A stretch of 64,000 nt of DNA from Cacajao melanocephalus. Taxonomy: Eukaryota > Chordata > Mammalia > Primates > Pitheciidae. The stretch is from the NCBI GenBank assembly GCA_963573385.1, contig CAUYLG010075740.1, positions 1 through 64,000 of the forward strand. The letters are read 5' to 3'. A program made the position numbers and the translations under genes. Under the pieces are notes generated by a model. The model saw nothing but the letters and a program-made list of their open reading frames with translations, did no database searches and was not told where the DNA came from. Of the stretch, positions 36,921 to 51,474 are shown piece by piece; positions within the stretch are counted from its first letter, which is position 1; every line of letters begins with the position of its first letter.

Positions 36921-38999
36921 TAATGTATGTGTGTATGTATTCTAAAGAAAACAATTCTGAAATACAAACAGAATTTTATGGATAATTCGTTCATTAGTAG
37001 TACATAGAATAATAAGGATAAATTTAACACATAAATGTGTATTTTATTGGTTTTATAAGAGATTTCACAGATGTACATTATGCCAGAATGTTGACCTGAT
37101 TATTCATGAATAGTGTCCAAAATACAGCTCCATTGTTCTCATCAGCCCAGACCTGTAGGAAACAATACGAAATGATGCCAGCTGGCTGTAAGCCAACAAG
37201 TGACCGAGGCCTGTGAGCACTCAGAGTGAACCCAGAGGCAGGTGCACATGAGTGTCCTGCTGGCCCCTCACTCTGATCCTGTCCTGCCCTATGGCCATTG
37301 GTCAGCCTCTTGAGTATGTCCTCCTGTCTTCCAGTCCCCTCTGCCACAGAGTCCTTAACATAATAACATCCTTACTACACCGAGACTGCTGTCCACAAAT
37401 GCCTCTGTGCAGAGAGCAAATGATCACACAAAAGAGAAAGAAACAGAATGGGTTTCAGTCCCTAGGCGGCATAGCAGTGCTGACAAAACCTTAAAACTAC
37501 ATTTCATGGAATTGACACCCAAAATATGTTTATCTACTGCCTCTTTGTAGTCTTACAGGTGCCAAGTACTAGACATCTGAAGACTTGCAGAGACTCCATA
37601 GCAAGCAAAGAAGGAAAATCTGACTGTTCTAGAAGCATATGCCCAGCTGACCTGGCGAGAGTCCTCCCAATCACAGGCCTCTCGAGAAACTTGCATAAGC
37701 TGCAGAGCAAAAAGTCTGTGACACAGAAGCACAATTAAAAAAAAACCCTCTGTTTTCAGTAATATACTTATCCATCATAAGTCATAACATACAATGGAAG
37801 TAAGTATTGCCTTTTCAAAAAATCAGATATGGTATGTAAACTTCTCAAAAATCTTTAGATGCCCTAGCCTTTTCGTAAACACAGTTTTGATGACGATGAT
37901 TTTCTGGTAAACACATATTTGTTTGCTGTACACAAACAATTGTTCCATAGAGAATTTTAAGACTTTGTGCATTTACAACTCCAAGCATCAGTTCTTTTGC
38001 ATCAAATGGGACTGGCCCAAAAATCTATACTGACACATGGCTGCTTTTTCATGGAGCGATCATCTTCTTGATTGCCCTATCCCAGAAAATTTTTCTTTCA
38101 AATCAATGGAATCTCTAATGAAAAATAAGCATTTGTTTCTATTCTGAAGCTAGTTAAGGTATGCACTATACAACTACCACTCATAACAAAATGCAGTTTT
38201 TAGTGAAGGTCTCTATGCTGTATTTGGGAAGAGCACTTGGTCTGCCAGGAGATTCTAGCACATAAATTAAACTAGAGCCGAAGACAGAAAAATGTAGCAA
38301 AAATAAAATAAAGTGTGCACAATGTAAAAGCGAAGAAAGAGCAGAAAATTACCATGTTGGTAAATGCTTAGACTAAAAGTAAGTATAGACACTAGTTGAT
38401 TTCACTTGAAGATGAAGTACTCTTTTAAATCTCCCTATTTTAAGTTAAAACAGCTAGAAGAATAAGCAACAGTCTGGATGACGCTTGTATAAGAGGATAT
38501 AATAAACACATAAGGAAAACGAAGTAGAAAAGTAAAATACATAGTGTATGAGGATTTGCAGTGAGGTCAACAAAGTTTCACAAGAAGATACTCATAGTGA
38601 GTGTTGTGGCTCCCTGAGGGAATCTGAAAGCTTATATGACATCCACTAACTGATAAGAGAGGGGGAAAGGTGGGGGAAGGCGAAGAAAAATATTCGTAAA
38701 TTAAGAACTCAGAAGGTAGATAAATGAATAGGTGAATCTATCCGTCAAAGGGTGGGCAGGCAGTAAGACACTGATCTATCCAGCTCTGACTGCAGAACTA
38801 TTTTCATCTTCCCATATGGTAAGTAACTGGCAGTCAAAGGTAAACCCATATTTTCAGATTATGTATGCAGCTAGTTATTGTGTTTATTGTAACTGTTCAC
38901 ATTTAGTTAATAATTTATGCATTCTGTGTGACTAAGCAATTTTTAAAAGCTTTTTTATTTGCAACTAATAAGACATCTAATGTTGGTTGTGATAGAAAA
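36921..38999. other. Unassigned DNA
   Basis: Two kilobases without a recognised repeat. Open frames of 66-89 codons lie at 37078-37738 on both strands. AG-preceded starts such as TTGTAGTCTTACAG (37545-37558) look like splice acceptors but have no supporting exon structure. Confidence 0.4.
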
Positions 39000-39166
39000 G
39001 AATTCCAATTCAGAGGTGTAATATGGGCAAAAGCCTAACTGTAGTGGGCTTAAAACAGGGTAGGGAGGGAGAAATCAAAGACTTTTGTGTAGAAAACTAT
39101 TTTGAGGAGCTTGCTTTGAAATGAGCAGAAAACTAGAACAAATAGGGAAGAGGCTTTTATTTTTTA

Positions 39167-40328
<1,162 letters not shown>

Positions 40329-41242
40329 GTATGCTTTATGCTGAAAGGAAGATGCAATGCATTAGAGAGGAAGATATAATGCAAGAAGATAAGGAGAGAA
40401 TTTCTAGAGGCATGGCCTTGGGTAGGTAAGAGAAATAGAGTTCTAAGGAGAAATACCCAAGTATATGTTAGGGTGGAAGTTTGTGAAGTCTTCTTATCAT
40501 TTTTGCTTTCTCCATAAAATAGTAAGTGAGGTCTCCAACTGAGAGTGAGGAATGAGGAGGCGGTATTGGAGATTTGAGGAAGGAGAAGACACAAAATTGT
40601 TATCTGGAAGAATGCAAGCGAGAAAATGGGATAGAGAAGTATATATAGTATGGCTGACAGATGGCACTCCACTTCCATTTGAGGTTTGTGCACAGAAATT
40701 TAACATGAGACTAACGGTGCAATAGGACTGCAACCTTTTCCTTGTCTTCATTTAGGAGCATGGGTGCAGGTGTGTAGTAGCAGAGCATTGTAATTAGCCA
40801 GGTTTGAGATTTTTGTCAACTGAGTATGATGAAGAAAGAAGGGGCAAGGAAGTTGTCCACATATACAAGAGAGTGATTATAATCAACTGCTATGGTCTCT
40901 AAACTGGATAAAGTTAAGAGTGAACATGAATAGGTGGAGAAACTATGGGTTTGGGTGGATTAGTGAAGTTCAAGAATTGTTTGTTTGGGGACTAGAAGCA
41001 ATGAGCAGGAAAGATAAGAGGTGATAGAGAATTAGATGCTGAAAATTAAGATCATGAAAGGGCTGCCAGTTTGGGTAATAACAAGGTATAGGGGAGGGAA
41101 TGTCTAAGATAGAAATAAGCTTACTGGAGGAGAGAAAGCTAATGATCTGAAGTTCAGGGTACTGGAAGGATTGTCTCTATAGTGACTGAAATCCTCCCCC
41201 AGAAAAGATAGTAGTACTGTTGGGAAAGTGACAATATCTAGA

Positions 41243-41405
41243 ACTTTACTACTCGAAGAGTGGTCCAGTAGCTTCAGTATTACTGGGTTCTTGTCAGATA
41301 AGCAGAATCTGAGGCTCCAATGCAGAACTACTGAATCAGAATCACCAGTTCAGCAAGATCCCCCTGGACACTCACATGTTCACCGAAGTTTGAGAAGCAC
41401 CGGCC
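41243..41405 (-). mobile_element. MER5A: MER5A-type hAT-Charlie element
   Basis: Antisense MER5A: CGAAGAGTGGTCCAGTAGC, AACTACTGAATCAGAATCAC and GAAGTTTGAGAAGCACCGG at the end. CTAGAACT and CTAGGAACT beside the ends may be the decayed 8-bp duplication. Confidence 0.75.
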
Positions 41406-42044
41406 TAGGAACTAAATGTCTTTGTGAAATGAGGAGTAACGCAGGTTTTGAATGACTGTTACAAGGAAGGGTTGTGGGTAGAGTAGGTGACGGGAGACTC
41501 AAAGGGAAGTGGGATGGTACACGGTTTGGAAACTACAATGAGAAGCAAGGAGGCCAACCATCCGCCTCCAAGATAAGTGAAGAAAACAGCCACCGCGTGA
41601 AAGGACACAGAGGAGGCAGTGACCTCAGGAGGAAGCCTAGGTTTCATTTAGAACCAAAAACTGAACATCTGGAGGAAATACGGAGTATAAATCCTTGAAA
41701 ACTCAAGAAAAGGGCATGGGTTCCAAAGGGCAAAGTGGAAGGCGTGCAGAGGCTGGGGATGTGTAGGAGGGAGGACCTTATGTGAGTTAAAGAGTCTGGG
41801 AGTCTGGGGCTTACCACAGTGATCAACATAAACAGGCACAAAGGACATAATGCCTTCTTCCAGGTAGATAATGGTGGAGAGTCTGAGTATTACGAGATAG
41901 AAAAATGTGAGTGTTTAAGGGAGGGGTCCTTCCTCTTTACTTCTACTGAGGGAAGTTTGGAGACCAGAAAAAAAAAAACAGTTTAACTTCTTTACAGAGG
42001 GGAATTGGTGAATGACATGAATTTATATATATGATGAATATTAC
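41406..42044. other. Unassigned purine-rich DNA
   Basis: G/A-rich on the plus strand. May be further decayed L2, but no block was matched with confidence. Confidence 0.4.
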
Positions 42045-42774
<730 letters not shown>

Positions 42775-43642
42775 AAAATGATAGATAATGGAGGAGGGAG
42801 GAAGATAGACATTGAGGTTCTTTCAAAATAATGTCATGGCCATTTTATCCAGCTACCACTTCTTTAAGTTATAGCCATACAGCCCATCTCAATCCTACCG
42901 TATTTGTCTCTCTTCCTTTTCTTCTCCAGAAGTGTTAAACAGGGTAAATGCTTCACATTTTCTTATGCAGAGCAATTTAGCTTTTACGGTGTTCTGCCCT
43001 CTCCTTTCAAACTCTTCCTGGGATATATTATTTTACAACTAAATGGCATTTTATTATGTAAATGGTATTTTGCCTTACCTAGGCAGTTTCCTTCCTGAAA
43101 AGGAATTTGATGCCGTTTAAGTGGTAAGGGGAGGGGGAAGGTAATGACTATATAACCACAAAAAATCACAAATACATGTGTAAAAGCCAAATGTTCCATC
43201 CTTTGCAAACAAACATACTGAAACCACTTCTTCCATCTCAGTAAGGTGTGAGATTTTGAGCTTATTTTTTGGTGATGGTGATGATAGAGTTGAGAAATAT
43301 TTGAGAGACCTTTTGCTGGAACTAGTCATGGCCACAGGTTTTACTTTTTTCTCAGTACAGCATCAAGGATGAAACACACGGGCTCATGATTCAAAACCCA
43401 AAACCAAATGAACTTATTCATCTGCCTCTGTAGGCATTCACAGGGAGCACAGTTTATAAGCTGCAAGCCCCACGTCTGCAGAACAAAATCACCCCCTTTG
43501 CCTAGCTGAAAGTGTCCTCCATGTATCAATCAATGAAACTGCAAATACCAGACATTGAGATTGATCAACGGTCACAATGCAGAATCAGTTACTTTAGTTT
43601 GAAAACATTTTTGTCTGTTTCATCACAACCCAAATCAAATTT
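42775..43642. other. Unassigned DNA
   Basis: Nothing recognised. Confidence 0.4.
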
Positions 43643-43729
43643 CTTTTTTTTTTTTTTTTTTTTTGAGACAGAGTCTCGCTCTGTCACCAGGCTGGAGTGC
43701 AGTGGCATGATCTTGGCTCACTGCAACTT
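43643..43729 (-). mobile_element. Alu: 5'-truncated Alu
   Basis: 21 T, then only the last 65 or so bases of an Alu in antisense (GAGACAGAGTCTCGCTCTGT to GGCTCACTGCAACT). The 5' part is absent, as after early termination of reverse transcription. Confidence 0.92.
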
Positions 43730-43843
43730 ATAAAACTTATGAGCTTTATTTAAAACTAAAATGTATGTAATCTGACTGCCAAAACAACAAATGCAATTTT
43801 GAACTGCATTAATATGGTATCCCGATCAAGGGGCAATGTTATA

Positions 43844-44035
43844 CAGCAGTGTTTCTCAATTCTTTTGTCATTATCACCTCTAAGGAGCTTTTTTATACAT
43901 ATCTTTATAATTGTCACTTGACCCACGAAATGTTGTGTATGTCTGGGATTTATATTTAAGAAGTATGCTTTTGCCTACAAGAACCAATTTTTACCCTCTT
44001 GGGAATGATATCTCCCCTCTTGAGAATAAATGCTG
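43844..44035. mobile_element. Small hAT-like non-autonomous element (probable)
   Basis: About 190 bp with inverted ends: CAGCAGTGTTTCTCAATTC at the left and TTGAGAATAAATGCTG at the right. The ends resemble hAT-Charlie elements. The family is not resolved. Confidence 0.5.
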
Positions 44036-44639
44036 AATGGCAAGGCCTGCTGTTATATTAAACTTACAAATTGATTTTAGAACCTATCCTTATTCCCCTT
44101 CTTGTTTAATTCTCATGGTAACACAAATATATTAATATATAATATATTATAGAGATCAATATTTAATCACAAGGAAGTAACATTTCAGGCAAATAGAACC
44201 AATTGAGCATTTTCTATCCATACTTTATTCATCACTGGTGATTTGATTATTACCTTAAAGACAGAATGTTTTAAATGTTCAGGCGTCTGTATATCAACTT
44301 TCCTTTTTTTGCATTCTTTAGTCAACATAATGGTTCTCAAATTTTAATGGGCAGAAGAATTTCTGTACAGAATTATATACAATATCTTATGTACTCTCTA
44401 TTATGAGTTATTTAAGGGCTTTTTCACGGGTCATTTGGTTTTTCTCAATTCTCACTTTCCAGGCTAATTTTAGAACCTAACAATTATATGATTCCACACA
44501 ATTCTATGCATTCTTCAGGTCCTAGTGAGTCTGGGTTCAGTTCTGAGCACTGGTTTTAAGAGAGACAATCACAAACTAAATTATGCTTTCCTAGAAGATC
44601 ATAACCATAGCATGAAAAAAAATTATTGCATTAACTATG
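44036..44639. other. Unassigned AT-rich DNA
   Basis: Includes a TA-rich patch at about 44129-44150. Nothing recognised. Confidence 0.4.
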
Positions 44640-44755
44640 GACAGTTAGTCTGGGAAAAGAATGCTTAGAGAAGCCCTAATAACTGTCTTCAAATATTTGA
44701 ATAAATGGTAAGAGGTATTAAACATTAGAGCGAACAAGTGAAGAATAGCACAATA

Positions 44756-45308
44756 TGCTACCCCAAAGCTTGCTACTTTGGTATAAGGATTATTAAGAAG
44801 CAAATACAAGACAAGCTCTTACCCTTCCACTCTTTGCCTAAATAGCAGGACATAAATTTGTTAAGGTGTCCTCCTTTCCCCTCTCTACCACGAAGGAAGA
44901 GGTTAATCATCAGAGACAGTGCTAGACCCTTATCAGTCCAAAGGTGGGCACCAGAAAAATTTACATAACAAACTTTGCTAAAATTAGCCCTTGCTTACTA
45001 TTAGTTTCCCCATATATTTGCTTTCTCACAATTTGCCACCTTGAGAAACTCAAAGTCCTTTTCCTTTGTCTTGGCACTTCTCTGCTAAAAAATATATTGT
45101 GTTTTGTTACGATGCTATATAAACCCAAGTTCTAACTATCCCTTTGAGTTACTCATCACTGGGTGCTCCCATTTATATGCACAATGCACACGCTAATAAA
45201 CTTCTGTTTATTTTTTTCTTGTTAATCTGTCTTTTAGTAGCCTAACGTATAGGGCCATGCCAATGAGCCTGAAATGGATAAACGAAAACCACTTGTTCCT
45301 TCTCTACA
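44756..45308 (+). mobile_element. Solo LTR with recognisable TATA and polyadenylation signals
   Basis: About 553 bp from TGCTACCCCAAAGCTTGC to TTGTTCCTTCTCTACA. Internal order: TTGTTAAGGTGTCCTCCTTT, AATTTACATAACAAACTTTG, the TATA element GCTATATAAACCC (45113-45125), and GCTAATAAACTTCTG (polyadenylation signal about 45194). Matches an LTR consensus I recall but cannot name. Confidence 0.75.
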
Positions 45309-45345
45309 CTAGCTATGAGCTGACACTGGAGTAAGATCATCGTGG

Positions 45346-45535
45346 TTCGAATCCTTTGGCCTTACAAAGGTTACATAACCAAGTCATGCCTTAATTTCCT
45401 CATCTAAAAATATGTGAATATTAATGTAATTTACTTTTTTATGTGGACATTTTATCCATGAAGTTAAAGTGAAAATTAAATGAGTGAATATCTCTAAGGT
45501 GCTAAGAACACTGGAGAGTACATATTATGTACTAT
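45346..45535 (+). mobile_element. MIR: MIR
   Basis: Sense MIR: GTGGTTCGAATCCTTTGGCC, TTAATTTCCTCATCTAAAAA, AAAATTAAATGAGTGAATAT, AGGTGCTAAGAACACTGG. Confidence 0.75.
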
Positions 45536-45740
45536 CCCAGGAAATCGCAACTGCTCTAAGATACAGATTACTAATTTCAGGGAAAACTTCCTTGCAATGT
45601 AGTGAATGTCCCTTTGCTGGAAGCTGTCAAGGAGAAACTGGTTGACTATCTGTCCGTAATAGAGTGAAACAGAGTAGATCATAGGCTGAGGGCCAGGATA
45701 GATGATCTCTCAGAACCCATGAAGTCTAGGACTCAATGCA

Positions 45741-47099
45741 TACACAGAACCATCTTCCTAATTTTCTCCAAGCACAAACTACTTGAATATTTGCTTTGAG
45801 GGAAGTTATTTGCAAAACTGACCAATAAACAAAATCCCACACAGCAGTGGCCTGAAAATCTCTATGCGGTTAGCGATGTGTCTCCATTCCTATTCAACCA
45901 CATCGCTGAGCACACTGGCTACCTGAACGGTGGAGCTGAGTGACTACCCCCCTTTGTCCTTACACTGAAAATTCTTTGTTAGCCACCCAATAACTGAACA
46001 ACTGCCAGTTCCTGCTGAAAATATGCCTCGACCTTAGATGGACTGTGTTTCACTTGATGCTAACAATGAAGAGCCTTCACTATTAAAAAAGAAACTATAT
46101 CTAAATCCTTGTTGTGATACGGTTACCCAGGATTCATATGGCATATTAAAAACAACATGCCAAACAGCTTTATTTTAAAATATATACATAGCTCCAACTA
46201 ACTGGGGGCAGGCAATTATTTCCCCTTAATTTCTAAAACTGATCTGACTAGTTATTAATATGTCACCTATTCATGACCACAGACGCAAATTTTATAAATC
46301 CAGTTTGAAAATGATTAATCTAATGGACTTTTCTTCTTTGTTTTCTTTTTTATCTTTCCTTAGTACTTGACTGCCTATTGAAAACTTTCTTCCCCCTTGA
46401 CTTAGTGACTCACAAATCTTACATTCTCAATCCTTTAAATGCATCATCTCTGTTACCAGCCCTCCCTGCCCTCTTCCTGATGTGGTCATTAGGTTTCCGA
46501 TCTTTGCACGCTTCTCCCTGTGAACTTATCCCTTTATATTAACTCCAAATACCATCAGTTTCAAGCAATCTAAAAAGGCTTGTTAGGGAGTGATAATGAC
46601 AAAAGGTTTGAGAAGCAATGCTACGCGACATTGCTCCTTTCTTCAGCCATATTAATGCAGTTCAGAATTACATATTGTCATTTTAGCAGTCGCATTGCAA
46701 GCATGTTGGGTTTAAATAAAACTCATCAGTTTTGCAAAAGAAATTTGATTATTGAGATATGATAAGACAGACAAAAATGGTTTTTTAAACCTAAAGTAAT
46801 TGATTTTGAGTTGTGACATGTCCATCTATCTTAATGGCTGACATGTATACTTCCAATGGTTGATGAATTGAGGCACTTTTAGCTCTGGCTTTGACCCAGA
46901 CACCAGTTGGAGACTTGTGCTTTCACGATGTCTCCATGCAAAGTATTCTCCCATGACCCCGACCAAACATACCTAAAAATAATACCATTCCTGCTCACTT
47001 CCACTAGCTGAGTACTCTTTCTACTCAGATCTGAAAACCCAACTGTCTTTGACTCTTTTCTTCTCCTTCACCTTAATAGTTTCTTGGTAACCAATGAGC
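45741..47099. other. Unassigned DNA
   Basis: Nothing recognised. CT-rich patches (46320-46520) may be decayed LINE sequence. Confidence 0.4.
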
Positions 47100-47345
47100 C
47101 ACAATGTCTCACTGACATTTCCCATAAGCCACCACTTCCCTGCCCTTTCCTTTGTATTCTCATTTAAGCTTTCACAGTCTAAGGTCTGGATTACAACAAA
47201 AGTTCAACTGTTCTTGTTGCCTCTGGCCTTCTTCCTCTCCAATCCAGCACATCAGCCTCCTAAAACACAAGTTTTCACTAATTCATTAATTCTTCATCCA
47301 ATAAATGTTTATTGAGCACCAACCTATATGCCAGGAAGACACTCC
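47100..47345. mobile_element. L2: L2 fragments (probable), mixed orientation
   Basis: 47100-47275 resembles sense L2 (TTCCTCTCCAATCCAGCAC, CAGCCTCC). 47285-47345 resembles the antisense L2 tail (CCAATAAATGTTTATTGAGC, CTATATGCCAGGAAGACAC). Confidence 0.5.
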
Positions 47346-48309
47346 AGAGTGGTAGCCACACAAGAGGTGCCCAATAAATCTTTGTGGAAACTTTGTAAAA
47401 TTCTTATATTTATTTAGATTTAGTGAAGATTCTTTGAGCAACTTGACATTGCTGATGCTTATTAGAGGGGAGTTGAGTCAAATGACCTGGTTTGCAAACT
47501 TTCTTAGCATAACAGTGTAACATATTGAAAATTGTTCCTCAGGGGCCACTGTGAGAGCCTCACACGCCATATTAATGCTTCAGTGTCCCCTTCCAGTTTG
47601 CCGTGGTACAAAGGACAAAGTCAAGGGAATGTGAGAGGAATAAAGGCGTTCTTATTCTTGTTATTTATTTGCCTAGCCCATACCTCCACATGGGGTCAGG
47701 CTTACAAATGAAAGAAGTATGGAGTTGTTATTTCTTAAGGCTCATCAAAAAAGCCTTTGACCAAAAATATATCACCCTCTGGGCCAACTTCATCGTGAAA
47801 TTTCACAAGTTATTTTTTGGAATTAAAACATCAAGAGCTCAGCCTAAAATGTTATTAGGGAAACTACATATTAAACCATGGTTTGCCTTTAATTTCTTAC
47901 TACCCAATAAGCTATGTTCAACATCACTTTAATTATTTGTAGTCTCCAGCACATCTTCACTTTCTTTTCATTCCTGCTGCTGTCATGCAAGGTCAGGCTC
48001 CACCAGGACTAGCATGCAGATTTGTGCAGGTTGAAAACTGAACATCTTCAGGGTGTACCATTACCATCAATTACACAACAACCTGTACTTCTCAATCAGC
48101 CTTTTCTTCTCTCACTTCTATTGTAGTTTTAAAAAATTTACTTATCTAGCATAATGTATATATAGTGTATGTATAAAGTATCAGGCCCTTCCTTTCCAAA
48201 CAGAATTTCCATAATAAAAAAAACTCAGTCCTCTTATTCCATATAGCTCCACTTGCTGTTCACCTACTGGTCTCATGTTGAACATGGTAACATTTGATCA
48301 ATCAGTTCC
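47346..48309. other. Unassigned DNA
   Basis: A 109-codon frame at 47603-47932 has no recognisable product. No repeat recognised. Confidence 0.4.
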
Positions 48310-48470
48310 TCTTACCCAAATATTCTTTCCTTCTCTTTGTTCTCTCCCAATCCGGTAAGTCCTAGTCTAAATCCTGTCTCTTCCATAAAACTTTCCCAGA
48401 CAATTCCAGCTCAATATTCTCTCTCTGTGCCACTCTTTCAAGAAATACCATACAGTCTGCTCATTTCACA
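48310..48470 (+). mobile_element. L2: L2 fragment (probable)
   Basis: CTCTTCCATAAAACTTTCCC and CAGACAATTCCAGCTC, preceded by CT-rich DNA, resemble the sense L2 3' region. Confidence 0.45.
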
Positions 48471-48529
48471 CGTTTTTTTGCAGAATTAATTTTTATGTAC
48501 ATATTTTCTTTTAAAGAAACTGCAAAGTT

Positions 48530-48612
48530 GTGAGCAGAGATTGTGCCACTGCACTCTAGCCTGGCACCTGGCGACAGAGCAAGACTCTCTCTCAAAAAAA
48601 AAAAAAAAAAAG
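48530..48612 (+). mobile_element. Alu: 5'-truncated Alu with 17-bp target duplication
   Basis: Only the right-arm end of an Alu (GAGATTGTGCCACTGCACTC onward) plus an A tail. It contains a CACCTGG stretch that looks like a 7-bp internal duplication. AAAGAAACTGCAAAGTT (48513-48529) is repeated at 48613-48629 with one change. Confidence 0.95.
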
Positions 48613-48766
48613 AAAGAAACTGCAAAATTATCAATGACAGAAGCATGATTTACTATTATTTTTACATTTTTCATTTAAAAAACAGGCAATGTTGATGTTG
48701 AGAAAACTCCGTGAGCAGCACATTTAAAAGCATCTTTCCACATGCATAATATAATTCAACAATTTA

Positions 48767-49059
48767 GGCCGGACACAAATGCTCACGCCTCTAATCCCAG
48801 CACTTTGGGAGGCCGAGGTAGGCAGATCACTTGAGGTCATGAGTTTGAAACCAGCCTGGTCAACATGGTGAAACCCCGTCTCTACTAAAAAGAATAGAAA
48901 AAGAATTAGCCAGGTGTCATGGCACATGCCTGTGGTCCCAGCTCCTTGGGAGGCTGAGGCAGGAGAATCGCTTGAACCCAGAAGCGGAGGCTGCAGTGAG
49001 CTGAGATCATGCCTCTGCACTCCAGCCTAGGCAACAGAGTAATATGTCTCAAAAAACAA
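48767..49059 (+). mobile_element. Alu: Alu, full length, with target duplication
   Basis: A sense Alu from GGCCGGACACAAATGCTCAC to a short A-rich tail. AATTCAACAATTTA flanks it at 48753-48766 and 49060-49073. Confidence 0.96.
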
Positions 49060-49091
49060 AATTCAACAATTTAACAAACAGAATAATGTTC

Positions 49092-49425
49092 TGTTATCAT
49101 TTGACGGTGTCTCCCAAAAGTTAATGTGCTGGAAACAACCTTTCTGCTCTCATGAATGGACTAATACTACTATCATTGGAGGGTTTGTTATCACAGAAGT
49201 AGCTTTGTTATAAAAGTGAGCTCTCTTTGGCTCTTTTGCTTTTGCCCCCTCACCATCTTATGCCCTTTGCCTTGTTATGACACAGCAAAAGGCCTTCACA
49301 TGGATGCCAGCACAATGCTCTTGGACTTTCCATCCTCTAGAACCATGAGCTAAATAAACTTCTTTTCCTTATAAATTACCCAGTCTATGGGATTCTATTG
49401 TAGCAACAGAAAACAGACGAAGACA
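49092..49425 (+). mobile_element. MLT1: MLT1 (MaLR) solo LTR
   Basis: Starts TGTTATCATTTGACGGTG. Contains GGACTAATACTACTATCATT, GTTATAAAAGTGAGCTCTC, TTGGACTTTCCATCCTCTAG, and ends CAGAAAACAGACGAAGACA. Confidence 0.88.
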
Positions 49426-49634
49426 AATACATAGAACTGATACTGATTGTTAGTTCAAGTCAATGGAAGAAATATGAAACCATACAACATAGAATTGAGA
49501 ACATTCAATTGGGTGTGAGTCTCATGAATTGACAATAAAAAACTTTTTGAATATTAGTTATTGCTAGGAGGACAATATCACTTGAACTGCTAAATCAGGA
49601 AAGTTAGAGAATGAGAAGAATTTACTGCAAAAAT

Positions 49635-49735
49635 ATCTGTTATCTACTATGTACAAGTTCTGCTCTAGGTCCTGAACAAAATATCCATAATTAATGGCTG
49701 CTATGGAACTTAAAAACCTAATGGGGCCTTGTGAC
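49635..49735 (-). mobile_element. L2: L2 3' end
   Basis: Antisense L2 tail: TTATCTACTATGTACAAGTT, GCTCTAGGTCCTGAACAAAA, CTATGGAACTTAAAAACC. Confidence 0.65.
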
Positions 49736-50029
49736 AGTATATGTTATAGAGTTTCAATGAATAACTGTCTTTGAATTTAGCCAAACTGTGTATTAAGACA
49801 TTCACAATTATCATTGAGAAAGTTAAAAGTTTTAAGCCAGTTTTATAAAATTGTAAAGGTTTAAACAAAAATTTGCAATATAACAACATAAGGAACAAAA
49901 AGTGACAACTTGACTGCTATTCAGAACTGTTCTAATTTATGAGAACTGAAAGAAACCAATGGCCTCCAAGGACAGATTTGAAGCTGCCGAACATGGAAGA
50001 ACCTAGACTCTCATTGTACCTCAGACCCG

Positions 50030-50150
50030 AACTGGCTGTGAGACCCTGGGAAAGTTACCCAATCTCTCTGAGCCACATTTCTCTCTATGTAAAATGAGCT
50101 ACTGGACTACATGATCTCAAAGACAACTCCTATTTCTAGTGTTCTAGGAG
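50030..50150 (+). mobile_element. MIR: MIR-family SINE
   Basis: GGCTGTGAGACCCTGGGAAA, TCTCTCTGAGCCACATTTCT, GGACTACATGATCTCAAAG fit the centre and tail of a sense MIR or MIR3. Confidence 0.7.
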
Positions 50151-51474
50151 TCTATATTTGTAGTGGGCTGGACTTTAATATAAGGCTGCTCTGTCTAGGA
50201 TCCCACTCATTAGAAGTTTATAGGGAGCCAAAAAATCATCCTTCTTGAAGATGAGATTTCCCAGGAAGTCAGGCAATATGTGTCCATCAAGAGTTGAAGA
50301 CTGTGCTTTCTCCTCTACAATATGCTTCTATCATTTTTGATAGACAACATTTGACAGAGATAGTTTTGAATGCCTAAAAATAATAATATATACATCTTAT
50401 TTCTATAATCTTCTGAGGTGGTTCCAAGGTACCCCTGTGGCTAAAGTTTGAAGAAGACCAAAAAGTGCTTATAACACTATAGCATCCTTTTCAGGGGTTT
50501 TCTGTGTACCCTCAGCAGCAAAGACATGGCAGGGCACATCTTCAGTCGTGGACATGCTGGTGCCGGAGCTGTCACAAATGCCAGGTACACAGCTCTACAG
50601 AGACACTTTGAACCAAGGGGAAGCACAGGGACTGACAAGGCTATAGGGAATGCCCCATGTAACTTCCCAGTATTTGAAAAACAGCAATGCAAAAATTGAA
50701 ACTTCTACTCGTAAGTTGGCAGCAGAGCTGTGGGAAAAGTTTTGGATGGAAGGAAAGCCAGTGAATATTGATCTTTTGGCTCTGCCTTTTCATCAAAGGC
50801 AAAAATGACTCTTCCCTTAATGAAGAATGGCTGGGAGAAGCTTAGAAGATACACTGATTTGGTTTCATTCTACTCAGTTTATCTAAACCAGATCCAAATG
50901 ATCTAAGATTTTCTGGGTTATAAAATGGGACTGGAATTCTTAGGGCAGACATGTACAATTTCCAAGGCTCCCTATTTCTTGTCATCCTTTCAAAAGTTGG
51001 TGCCAGCAAAAACCAGCTAATAGAATCTTATGATCCAAAATTAATTTGGAAAAAAAAACAACCCGCCAGAATTTTTTAACCTAAAAAACAGGGCGGCAAT
51101 TTAGGTTGGATTTGCATTTTCGGCAAAGGTTCCCATTAGTCTTAGTTTTATGTTTGCAGATTCACTCAAGTCTAGTTTTAATAAGGACAGTTTTAGAGGC
51201 CTGGGCAGATTTTGAATGACTGATGGGCACCAATAAAGCTGGAAGTGTGCTAGGGGCCACTGGAAGTTCTTCGAGAGCCATTTCAAAGTCCTCACTTCCT
51301 TAAACACCCAGGTTTCGATCTAAAAGTGAGTACCTTCCTTCTTAGTTACCCTCCTCTTTGGAAAAGGAGAAACTGAAAGAACAGGCTATTTTGTTAATAA
51401 GATTTATTTTTTACTAACCAAGAAAAAGTTTAACTTATACTATGGAGCCTACCCAACTCTAATTCATTTTATTA
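50151..51474. other. Unassigned DNA
   Basis: Nothing recognised. Confidence 0.4.

Larger units (their letters stand above)
44640..45740 (+). mobile_element. L3: CR1/L3 LINE 3' fossil, split by an LTR and a MIR
   Basis: The left piece (44640-44755) has ATAACTGTCTTCAAATATTT. The right piece (about 45570-45740) has GCTGTCAAGGAGAAACTGGT and GATAGATGATCTCTCAGAAC. Both fit the L3/CR1 3' region in order and orientation. Very diverged. Confidence 0.5.

Noticed and set aside
37526..37738. Possible exon with a TTGTAGTCTTACAG acceptor and a 70-codon frame
   Set aside because: One acceptor-like sequence is common by chance. There is no donor, no neighbouring exon and no recognised protein.
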